36,441 nucleotides of DNA, taken from Tritrichomonas foetus (Eukaryota > Parabasalia > Tritrichomonadida > Tritrichomonadidae). The translations under genes were made by a program, and so were the position numbers. The first letter of the stretch is position 1. Each line of letters starts with the position of its first letter. Shown one piece after another: positions 28,901-36,441 of this stretch. The stretch lies in the NCBI GenBank assembly GCA_001839685.1, contig MLAK01001053.1:1-36441 (forward strand). The letters are read 5' to 3'. Below the pieces are notes generated by a model. The model saw only the letters and a program-made list of their open reading frames with translations, was not told the origin of the DNA and did no database searches.

Positions 28901-29959
28901 ATGCATAACAAACGAATTTGGCTGAAGAAAAATCCCAATATGTTTCCACTTAAATCGATTCAATTTGCGGCATACTTCATTCTGTCGGTCATCGCACCAT
29001 TCTACTCTAAGGAATTGCTCAAATATTCGAATTTCCCATTCTTCAATACTTTCCTCATAAATTTATTTTATCTTCCAATCGCTTTTATAACCACCTGGGC
29101 AACATCTGGTTCACTTCCATTTAACAATTGGACGGCTCCACCACCTCGCGGAATTTGGCTTGTGGTTTTACTTTCGATCACGAATTCATTATCGATTTCG
29201 CTAACTTTTGTCTGCTATTCAATTTCTCAAATCGACTTTGTTGCAATTTTTTCTTTGTCTTCAGTCATTTTTGAAGCTATTTTCCTGCTTATTTTATTCC
29301 GGACGCGCATTTCTATTTTCGCATGGTTTGGACTTTTGACAATATTTGGCGGACTCATCATGACCATGGTCAGCTTTGAGTGCCTCAACGTTCATGGAAA
29401 AATCGCCGAAATTTTATTCATTTTGGGCGCCTCATTTTTCTCATCTTATTCTCGTCTGTTCCATAAAAAAGTGACACTTACACTTCAAGGAGTGATGGAG
29501 TTCATCACTTCATCAATGGTGAATTTCTGGAATTGTCTCTTTTCAACTCTTATTTCATTGTTGTTGTATTTATTTGTAGAATCGCATCATGCACACAATA
29601 TTTCATCAATTGTTTCAATAGATTACATCAATTTAATTTTGTTTGGTGTAGCCTTATTAGAAACTACGAGAGTCCTTGGATCCCTCTTAAATGAAACAAA
29701 TGAATTTGCTTTTGCTGAATCTTTCACACACTTAAAAGTTCTCCCAATTTTACTGATATGCACAATGAAACTTGGAGTTAAGTTTTCCCTTTTCCAACTT
29801 TTCTGTATCTTCTTTTCGCTTTCAGGAGTCGTAATTGTGTCAATAACGATTGACAAAAGAATCAAATTAACGCTTTCTGACTCTGAAGGAGACACAATTT
29901 CATTATTGAATCGTGAAGATGGAGTTCTCAACAAAAATGTTTTGAATGACGAACTTTGA
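28901..29959 (+). CDS. Drug/metabolite transporter superfamily (SLC35/EamA-like) permease
   Basis: The 352-residue product is a ten-helix permease of the drug/metabolite transporter superfamily. Such proteins carry nucleotide sugars into the Golgi/ER or other small metabolites. Ten hydrophobic segments run from about residue 18 to 315. The diagnostic region is ISIFAWFGLLTIFGGLIMTM (helix 5), following DFVAIFSLSSVIFEAIFLLILF (helix 4), the pattern at the end of the first half-repeat in SLC35/TPT/EamA proteins. Both ends are polar and cytosolic, and the C-tail is acidic with a DSEGD and a LLNRE stretch that could serve as a di-leucine sorting signal (inference). I start at the ATG at 28901 because the upstream extension in frame begins with TTG. 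The substrate is not readable. Confidence 0.75.
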   Translation: MHNKRIWLKKNPNMFPLKSIQFAAYFILSVIAPFYSKELLKYSNFPFFNTFLINLFYLPIAFITTWATSGSLPFNNWTAPPPRGIWLVVLLSITNSLSISLTFVCYSISQIDFVAIFSLSSVIFEAIFLLILFRTRISIFAWFGLLTIFGGLIMTMVSFECLNVHGKIAEILFILGASFFSSYSRLFHKKVTLTLQGVMEFITSSMVNFWNCLFSTLISLLLYLFVESHHAHNISSIVSIDYINLILFGVALLETTRVLGSLLNETNEFAFAESFTHLKVLPILLICTMKLGVKFSLFQLFCIFFSLSGVVIVSITIDKRIKLTLSDSEGDTISLLNREDGVLNKNVLNDEL

Positions 29960-30499
29960 TTCATTATTTTAGATTTTTTTTTAATGAATTGGAAATAAGA
30001 AATTATTCCTTCTTATTTTTTCGATTTGTCTAATGTAAAGTAAAGTAAATGGTTTATAATATAATATATTGTTCATAAAAACTTATATTTCCATTTTCCA
30101 TTTTATTTTATTCATTTTATTTGTGTTCAATATCATTTAAATATTGAATTTCTAACATGAAGAAAGAAATTATTTTCCCAAATAAATTTATTTTTTAGAT
30201 AATCAATATGATTGTAATAAAAGGTGTAGCATGAAGAAATTTCATTCTATATATCATAAATTCTACAAAGAAATGATTTTTTAAAAATGACAAGATTTAT
30301 AGAAAAAAAGAAAAATCAAAGAAAAAAGACTTTTTTAGGAATAATGTAAATTAAAACATAAATAAAATATATGAGTTGTTAATTGCATACATTTTAATTC
30401 ACATTTTTAGTTTATCTATCTCGTACACCAAGATAAACTACTTTGAAATGGAAATTAAGTAATTTCAATCTATTTATAATTATTCATTTAAAATGATTT
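29960..30499. other. Convergent intergenic spacer
   Basis: Very AT-rich spacer where the permease (+) and RRM (-) genes converge. It must contain both 3' ends; several AATAAA-type strings occur. No gene or repeat is seen. Confidence 0.6.
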
Positions 30500-31663
30500 C
30501 TATTTGTTCTTTAAAAATGCTTTCAGCTTCATCAATGCTGCTGTTTTCTCTTCTGATGCTGGACTTGTACTTTGTGGTTTAGCCATAATGTTTCCAGGTT
30601 GGATTGGTTGCCCATAAGTTGGCTGTGGTGGTGGCATCTGTTGTCCATAGTTCATTGGTGGCTGTGGTGAATAAGCCTGATATTGCTGAGAATAGCCCTG
30701 CTGGTAACCTTGCATCTGTTGAGGCATAGGAGCATAAGGCTGCATACCTGGTTGCATTCCAGGCATTGGCTGATAAGGAAATGGCTGTTTCATAGAATTA
30801 TAGAGTAAATTTTTATTTTTTATAGGTTTTGGCTGCTGCTGTTGCTGCGGCTCATTTTCTTTTTCGTCAATATAAAAATCTAAATTGACTATTTCGTTTC
30901 GTATAGTAACACATGTATTTGCCATTGCTTTTTGAGCATCACGAATATCATAAAACTTAACAAGAAACTGTCCGGGAGTTTCACAAGGTGTCACTGATTG
31001 AATTTCGCCAAAATCTTTCATAAATCCAATGACATCATGAATTGTCACTTTTGTGTCAGATTTTGATTTTTCAGAAGAACCGTCAGGTGATGATGCCGAT
31101 TCACAGCTCACAAGCAAGCACGCGCATGTTGCACGAGGATCGCAATGTGGGAAAGATGAACGGTTTGCATAATTGGTTCGAATATTTCTTCCGTTCAAAA
31201 TCTTATCGTTTGCCTGCTCAACCGCTTTAACCGCATTTCTGATGTCATAGTAAGTGACGAAAGCTATTCCTTTTTCGTTGATGAGCGAGTACATGTTGGC
31301 GATATCGCCGTATTCGCTTACGAATTCTTTGAATTTATCAAGAGAAATATTAAATGGAACGTTAGAAAAAAATGCTGTATGTATTTGCTTTTTATTTTTG
31401 GCCGGAACATTCTGTGGATTATTGCCCGGCGGATTCTGCGCGCGCACCTGTCCACCAGCAAGATTGGCATAACTATTATTCACAGAAGCGTTCGGGTAGC
31501 TGACCGTTGAACCATTATAATTATAATTATTAAATTGTTGCACGGGCTGAGGTGGGACGCCAGTAGGTGAATATATTGGCTGCCCTTGTTGTGGATATGG
31601 CATATGTGACATCTCCGGTGTAGCCTGATTGGTTTGACTCACTTGCTTATATGGCGTGGTCAT
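30500..31663 (-). CDS. Tandem-RRM RNA-binding protein, Mei2-like
   Basis: The 387-residue product has two RNA-recognition motifs between low-complexity arms. RRM1 (about 95-165) has RNP2-like AFFSNV (97-102) and RNP1-like KGIAFVTY (131-138), followed by YDIRNAVKAVE. RRM2 (about 180-265) has RNP1-like GQFLVKFY (231-238) followed by YDIRDAQKAM. The double YDIR-A--A signature is characteristic of the first two RRMs of Mei2-like proteins, which in fission yeast and plants control meiosis and development through RNA binding. The third, most conserved Mei2 RRM is absent, so this may be a truncated relative or an Mmi1-type interactor family. Both arms are rich in P, Q, Y and G, typical of RNP-granule proteins. 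A HCDPRATCAC stretch (173-182) between the RRMs is unusual. Confidence 0.75.
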   Translation of the reverse strand: MTTPYKQVSQTNQATPEMSHMPYPQQGQPIYSPTGVPPQPVQQFNNYNYNGSTVSYPNASVNNSYANLAGGQVRAQNPPGNNPQNVPAKNKKQIHTAFFSNVPFNISLDKFKEFVSEYGDIANMYSLINEKGIAFVTYYDIRNAVKAVEQANDKILNGRNIRTNYANRSSFPHCDPRATCACLLVSCESASSPDGSSEKSKSDTKVTIHDVIGFMKDFGEIQSVTPCETPGQFLVKFYDIRDAQKAMANTCVTIRNEIVNLDFYIDEKENEPQQQQQPKPIKNKNLLYNSMKQPFPYQPMPGMQPGMQPYAPMPQQMQGYQQGYSQQYQAYSPQPPMNYGQQMPPPQPTYGQPIQPGNIMAKPQSTSPASEEKTAALMKLKAFLKNK

Positions 31664-33454
31664 TTTCTCGACGAAAATTTTGGGTGAAAGAATTTGTGAA
31701 TATTTTCAACCGAAAAATGGTCGACCTTTTGTAAACATTTCAAAAATAACTGTCTTCATTCAAATGACTATCGTCTTTTCAAAAAAAAGAAATTACCAAT
31801 ATTTATTAATTATTAAAAAACTATTTCTTAAACATTTTCATCATAATAGGGTGACATTTTAGGATACTATCAATATTAATTTTCTTGATCATCAAAAAAT
31901 TTTATAAAATGTAACCATGTTTTTGTCAATTATAATAATGTTCGATATTTTGAGTCAAACTTAGCAAGATAAATGGGTTTTTCCCTTGTTACACCTATGA
32001 GTAACTATTTTGATCACATTTAGAGACAAAATTGTTGAAATGCTCTTAACTCAAAATCATTTTTATTTGTAAATTATTGTCATAGACTTCTAACAAGAGG
32101 GAAAGGGATGTGAATATAATAATTCATATCTAATCATAAGGTAAAGCAATCAATTATCAAATGTAATTTGAAAATTTATTATTACCATAGTTTATTTGCC
32201 AATTAGTTTGATATTTATGATGTTGTGATGTTGTTCTTGATCTTTTTTGATCATCTCTACCCTTGAGGTCTTCCGTTATCTGGACAAGTGATGTAAAAAA
32301 TATAGTATAAAAGAAATATGGTTACTTTTTTGAAATCAATTTCCCTGATAACTCTCTGCAGAGAAATGGTTTAAATAATCAGCAAACTCACCAGCTTTTG
32401 GAGACTTTAATTAATCCTAGTTAATAATTACACGTGAAGCAGTTTATAAATGATTTAGTAACATCATAATATCTAAAAACGACTAGTATTTTTCTCCATC
32501 AGAGAATTTAACATGAATAGTTTTTTCGCACTTTTGAGACAACAGAATAGTCGTTGGCCAACTTTTTGTGAGAAACTAATCAAAAAGTTACTTTGATCAC
32601 CTGTCCAGTTGCCTACATCCCAACCAATTCTTCATTTGAGCTTGTGGAAATATTAGTAATTCGCATTAATAAGAGATACAAAGTTATGGCAAAAAGAATC
32701 CTCTCTCTCCTAATTTTCGATCATCTACAAATCTTACATCAAATAATCTAGGAGATTTTTCCCTCAAAATCAAGATTTTTGCAGAATAAGAATCGATATG
32801 ATGGCTTTAATAAACCGAGAAATCATTGCTTTTCTCCCTTTCTTACTTTTTTCGTATTAAATTATTTTTTGTCATTCACAAAAAAAGCAAATTGACAAAA
32901 AATTTCCATTCAATAAGCCTTTTTAACTTTTCAAATCTTCAAATATTTTCAAAGAAATTCAATAAATCTATATTTTTATTCGTAATTAAGATTCAAAATA
33001 TCAAATAAACAAAGCCATGTTCTCAATATTCAGGGAAATTATCTTATCGTTGGGCTTTTCCATTCACAATTTTATTCCAACGATTCACTTTTTCATAAAA
33101 AACGGATGCTTTATCCTATTTTGAAAATAACTTTTTCATAATGTTTGATGGTTCTTTAATCTCAATTATGTAAATAAATATAATTCAAAAATAAGAGAAT
33201 TGAGAAAAAAGTAATCCGAAGGAAATCACAGAAAAATGAATTTTTTTTCCTTAAAAAGTTTGACCATGATACTATAAAAATACTGGGAAAGTATTGAAAA
33301 AATAAAGGCTGTTGTGAAATTCGAAGTAAAAAACAAACAAAAAGTTTAGTTGTTATTACCTTTTGATCCATCGAGAACATGAAAAAACATAGAAAAAGTC
33401 AACCATAGTTGAGCCTTCAATTAATTGTAAACCTCAAATAAAAAAAATATCTCT
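31664..33454. other. 1.8 kb divergent intergenic region
   Basis: It separates the divergent RRM (-) and phosphodiesterase (+) genes, so both promoters lie here. No ATG gene of credible size is visible. At 32477-32751 there are unusually long open frames without coherent starts, two on the plus strand and one on the minus strand. They may be a gene relic and are described in the findings. The rest is AT-rich. Confidence 0.55.
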
Positions 33455-34888
33455 ATGAGCTCTTCAACAGACTACGTCGCATACACAGATTCCATAATTT
33501 CTATCTTAACATCTCAAACAGATGATTGCGCATCAGGACCTTCACTAACGAAAATCTTAAACCTTTTCGTTGACTATCACAAATGCGACCATTTTTTTCT
33601 CCTTCAGAAACCAGAAGTCGTAACTAGTCACTTCGTACTATGCTCCGATATCGTAAACAGCTCTCCTCTTGTTAATTTCACAGCCGACTTCAATGAACCT
33701 TCCGCTAAAATCGTCCAAAGCGATTCATTAAAAATAATCACATTCGAAAAATCGCAACACTTTTTAAATCTTCCAAACATATCGTCATTGTCCATCATCA
33801 ACGTAACTGATGATGTTATACTCGTCCTCATAAACCCCAAAAATTGTGAGATCGACCGAACAATTTTAAACCTCACAACTTGCGCCCTCAAAACTCTCTA
33901 CGAGCGAAACGAAATCGACTACGAATACTCAATTAAACAAGTTTACGCATTCAGTGACGACACTCTCGAAAAGCTCAGCAAAAGATCATTCTCAGTTATT
34001 AATTATCATCCTTCTGAAATTTTCCTTAACACTTTCGCTCTTTTCGTCAGAAGCAAAATTTCAGGAAATGTTGGAATCGACGATTACCAGTTACTTCACT
34101 TCCTCGTGAAACTCCGGCGCCATTATAATGATGTCCCCTATCACAATTGGTTCCATGCCCTCGATGTGACTCAGTTCGTTTACAGCGTCATAGTGACAGG
34201 CAACATTAAACGATATTTAGAAGATATCGAAATCTTCAGCCTTTTGTTTTCAGCAATTTGTCATGACACTGACCACAATGGAATGAACAACGCTTTCCAT
34301 CGCAAGGCACACACAACACTTGCCCACTTAGCACCTAACCTTCCACCACTTGAGCATCATCACTCCTGCCTCACAATGGATCTTTCTCGTAGTCTTTTCT
34401 TGAATTGTATTAAAAACGATGAGCAGCGTGCTTACTTATCGAAATTTGTGATTAATTGTATCATGGCAACAGACATGGAACAGCACAAAGTATTTTTGAC
34501 TGAATTCAAAGAAATTACAGATAATGGTTTTGATAAGACAAAAGAAAGTCATCGACAGCTTCTTTCACAGATTGTATTAAAAGCTGCCGATTTATCAAAC
34601 ACTGTTAGAGACTTCGACGAAGCAGTCAGAATGACTACTAAGCTCAACAACGAATGTCATAGGCAAGGCGACCGTGAAGTTGAACTAAACCTTCCGATTT
34701 CACCAATGTGCGATAGAAATGATAAAACACCAATGTGCGTTGGACAGATAGGTTTCTATCGTTTTGTTGCCGGGCCATTAATGAAGGAATTGCATGCGTT
34801 CTTCCCAGAATTGAAAGAAAATGAAATGCAATTCGAAGGAAATGTAAGCAGATGGGAAAAAATGAAGGAGGACCTTGCCAAGCAATGA
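33455..34888 (+). CDS. 3',5'-cyclic-nucleotide phosphodiesterase (PDEase class I)
   Basis: The 477-residue product hydrolyses cAMP and/or cGMP to the 5'-monophosphate. The catalytic domain (about 205-475) is complete. It has the YHNWFH motif with H230 and H234, the metal-binding signature CHDTDHNGMNNAF with H270 and D271, and AADLSN with D379. The base-clamping glutamine lies in VGQIGFYRFVAGPL. The N-terminal 150-180 residues look like a GAF-type sensor fold (strand-rich SSLSIINVTDDVILVLINP, then a helix), as in mammalian PDE2/5/6/10/11, but the sequence is too divergent to be sure. No membrane segment is seen. The start is the first ATG. Trichomonads are rich in adenylyl/guanylyl cyclases, so this enzyme probably ends cyclic-nucleotide signals. 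Confidence 0.93.
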   Translation: MSSSTDYVAYTDSIISILTSQTDDCASGPSLTKILNLFVDYHKCDHFFLLQKPEVVTSHFVLCSDIVNSSPLVNFTADFNEPSAKIVQSDSLKIITFEKSQHFLNLPNISSLSIINVTDDVILVLINPKNCEIDRTILNLTTCALKTLYERNEIDYEYSIKQVYAFSDDTLEKLSKRSFSVINYHPSEIFLNTFALFVRSKISGNVGIDDYQLLHFLVKLRRHYNDVPYHNWFHALDVTQFVYSVIVTGNIKRYLEDIEIFSLLFSAICHDTDHNGMNNAFHRKAHTTLAHLAPNLPPLEHHHSCLTMDLSRSLFLNCIKNDEQRAYLSKFVINCIMATDMEQHKVFLTEFKEITDNGFDKTKESHRQLLSQIVLKAADLSNTVRDFDEAVRMTTKLNNECHRQGDREVELNLPISPMCDRNDKTPMCVGQIGFYRFVAGPLMKELHAFFPELKENEMQFEGNVSRWEKMKEDLAKQ

Positions 34889-35033
34889 ATTGGATGAAGA
34901 AGCCTCTTCTTCTAATGTTTGAATCAAGCTGATTTTTCATATTAATTTCCATTTTAATTTAAACTATACATTTTATTAGCTATCTTTTTTGATTTTCATT
35001 TTTTATATGTTTTTAACTTTATTTTTAATTTTT

Positions 35034-35088
<55 letters not shown>

Positions 35089-35344
35089 CCTTTTTATTTT
35101 TTTTTTTTTTTTACTTTGATTGATTTGATGAAAAAGAAATAATTTGAGAACCACAGAAACAACAAATCATCAAAATGGAGCTATCTCAATATGGAATAGC
35201 AGAATCAGGATTATTATTTTTTTCTTTTTTGTAAAAAGTAATATTTCTTTTTGGGAAATAAATATAATGAGAAATATTCATCTCTAATTTTATTGACGAA
35301 AAAAAATAATACATAAGTTAAAGATTAGATATTAAATTCTAGTT
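34889..35344. other. Convergent spacer with long T tract
   Basis: The phosphodiesterase (+) and decarboxylase-like (-) genes converge here. The spacer is dominated by the T homopolymer at 35036-35112, listed separately. No gene is seen. Confidence 0.7.
35036..35112. repeat. Long T homopolymer tract
   Basis: An uninterrupted run of about 53 T (35036-35088), then CC, TTTTT, A, and another run of about 15 T. Read on the minus strand it is poly(A), about 230 bases past the stop codon of the carboxymuconolactone-decarboxylase-like gene. It may be slippage-grown, a retroposition tail, or of uncertain length in the assembly. Confidence 0.9.
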
Positions 35345-36109
35345 TTATTTGTTTTCAGGAACGATTTCATTGATGCATGCCAAAGCATTAAGCATTCTTG
35401 GGAATCCAATGTAAATAAGGCATTGTGAGACTGCATCAATCAGCATTTCTTTCGTATTACCAACATTGATGTTTGCATTAACATGTGCCTTAACTTGATT
35501 TTCACATCCACCTAATGAACTAATTGCAATAAGAGTAATGAGTTCTCTCATTTTCAAATCGAGTGTTCCTCGTGTGTAAAAATCACCGAAACACATTGCG
35601 CTTAATGCATCTTGAATGTGTTTTTGATTGTTTGGCGCATTAGCTCTCATTTTTGGAATGACGTCACCAAAAATATGAGTTTGAACTTTGATTCCTTCTT
35701 CTAACCGATTCTCTTCGGTCACTTTTTGTTGACTGTTTTCTTTAGGAGAAATTCCTAGTTCATTTAAAGCCGCATTTACAAACTTTAATGCATATGCAAC
35801 TTTTGCTAGTCCAACATAAGGACCACATTGATAAGCTGTTTCTTTAATTTCTTCAACAGAGCATCCAACATTAATTGCAGATTTGGTATGAAGTTCAACT
35901 TCGTGATACAACCCCGTTGCTATTGCTGTAGTGATTGTAACTAATTCTTTGGTTTTTTCATCAAGGATGCCACGATGGTAGTTTTCTCCGAATTGAAATC
36001 TCATCAAAGTATTATAAAAATCGGGGTCTGTTTCAATCAGTGGAAATTCTTCTATGCCGAAAAGTCGCTTTGATGTTTCACGGCTGTTTTGTTCTCTGTT
36101 TGAAGCCAT
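35345..36109 (-). CDS. Tandem carboxymuconolactone decarboxylase (CMD) family protein
   Basis: The 254-residue product consists of two CMD/AhpD-fold repeats. Repeat 1 (about 30-115) has FGENYHRGILDEKTKELVTI, then EVELHTKSAINVGCS.EEI and YQCGPYVG. Repeat 2 (about 165-248) has FGDFYTRGTLDLKMRELITL, KAHVNANINVG and QCLIYIGFPR. The gamma-carboxymuconolactone decarboxylase branch acts on small aromatic-derived lactones, while the AhpD branch is a CxxC peroxidase partner. No CxxC is present here, so the peroxidase role is unlikely. Each repeat keeps a histidine (H74, H209) and the YxG helix. Two-repeat CMD proteins of this size are common in anaerobic bacteria, so bacterial origin by lateral transfer is a reasonable inference. 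I start at the ATG at 36109; the codon two before it is TTG. The real substrate is unknown. Confidence 0.85.
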   Translation of the reverse strand: MASNREQNSRETSKRLFGIEEFPLIETDPDFYNTLMRFQFGENYHRGILDEKTKELVTITTAIATGLYHEVELHTKSAINVGCSVEEIKETAYQCGPYVGLAKVAYALKFVNAALNELGISPKENSQQKVTEENRLEEGIKVQTHIFGDVIPKMRANAPNNQKHIQDALSAMCFGDFYTRGTLDLKMRELITLIAISSLGGCENQVKAHVNANINVGNTKEMLIDAVSQCLIYIGFPRMLNALACINEIVPENK

Positions 36110-36441
36110 CTTCAAATAAAAAAGATGAAGTGAGTTTTTGAGTGAAATTGAATGGTTGGAAAAAAATCGTTCGAAACTTTTTCAATAAGCATCCATACGA
36201 TTTTCCAATTTTTCAATACATTATCAATTTTCTGAGAAACATGATGTAATTAGGGAATGTCTAGCTAACCCAGGGATTATCCCATGGAAGGCCAAAATTT
36301 TGGCCTTTATAAGGGCAATTTTCCCTTTTTTTTCCCTTTTCCTGTGGGATGAAATTGAATAAATAGGTGTTTTCGGCCACATAAAAAGTGGATCTTTTTG
36401 AATGATAAAATATATATATTTCAAAGAAAACATGAAATTTT
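36110..36441. other. Right edge, promoter side of the CMD gene
   Basis: No gene is supported. A minus-strand frame at 36224-36433 runs through the palindrome cluster and has no recognisable relative. The G+C-richer dyad block at 36273-36327 is listed separately. Confidence 0.55.
36273..36327. repeat. Cluster of three dyads with a 20-bp perfect palindrome
   Basis: Three adjacent inverted repeats are seen: GGGATTATCCC (36273-36283, arms of five), the perfect 20-base palindrome AAGGCCAAAATTTTGGCCTT (36288-36307), and AAGGG...CCCTT (36311-36327). The block is much richer in G+C than its surroundings and lies 160-220 bases upstream of the CMD gene start. It could be a regulatory site, a mobile-element end or a structured RNA. 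Confidence 0.65.

Noticed and set aside
36224..36433. 69-codon minus-strand frame at the right edge
   Set aside because: It reads straight through the palindromes and shows no known motif. A repeat-derived frame is more likely.
1..36441. tRNA genes, rRNA genes, CRISPR arrays, spliceosomal introns
   Set aside because: I looked for B-box-like GGTTCGAATCC strings, repeated spacers, and trichomonad intron 3' ends (ACTAACACACAG) and saw none. A tRNAscan/Infernal run would settle the RNA genes.

Overview
The window looks like nuclear DNA of a trichomonad (parabasalid) protist, most likely a Tritrichomonas-like species. It is strongly AT-rich. The long reading frames carry no recognisable introns (no GTAYGT...ACTAACACACAG-type signals were seen). 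Gene content also fits: an axonemal cytochrome-b5-domain protein, a mitochondrial-carrier-family protein, a Tom40/VDAC-type beta-barrel suited to hydrogenosomes, and a Pmp-like beta-helix surface protein. The species call is inference; no rRNA or other marker is present.

Layout. Bases 1-5.9 kb: an AAAP amino acid transporter (+), a mitochondrial carrier split by a one-base shift in a C7 tract (+), and Maf1, the RNA polymerase III repressor (-). 5.9-12.2 kb is gene-poor: it holds a decayed or badly read gene in a cluster of ambiguous bases (6014-6621), an unrecognised coiled-coil protein (-) and a Pmp-like membrane protein (-). 12.2-19 kb is denser: a CYB5D1/FAP198-like axonemal protein (+), a DDX47/Rrp3-type DEAD-box helicase (-), an orphan protein with weak TFIIS-M resemblance (-), a polyproline/coiled-coil/acidic-tail protein resembling the FKBP15 (WAFL) core (+), a small one-pass membrane protein (-) and a ubiquitin-conjugating E2 (+). 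19.4-23.8 kb is one very large membrane-anchored hybrid histidine kinase with PAS modules, an apparent pseudo-receiver and an intact receiver. 24.6-30 kb: a beta-barrel protein, a PH/CLU-like/TPR protein and a DMT-superfamily transporter (all +). 30.5-36.4 kb: a Mei2-like tandem-RRM protein (-), a cyclic-nucleotide phosphodiesterase (+), a 53-base T tract, a tandem carboxymuconolactone-decarboxylase-like protein (-) and a palindrome cluster at the right edge.

How the genes relate. There is no operon-like system; genes are individually spaced on both strands. Functional themes are signalling (hybrid histidine kinase, phosphodiesterase, PH/CLU protein), organelle membrane traffic (carrier, beta-barrel), and RNA/ribosome production (Maf1, helicase, RRM protein). 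The items most worth attention are the hybrid histidine kinase with its paired degenerate and intact receivers, the gene hidden among the ambiguous bases, and the PH-CLU/TPR combination. No tRNA, rRNA or CRISPR array was seen, and no intact transposable element.
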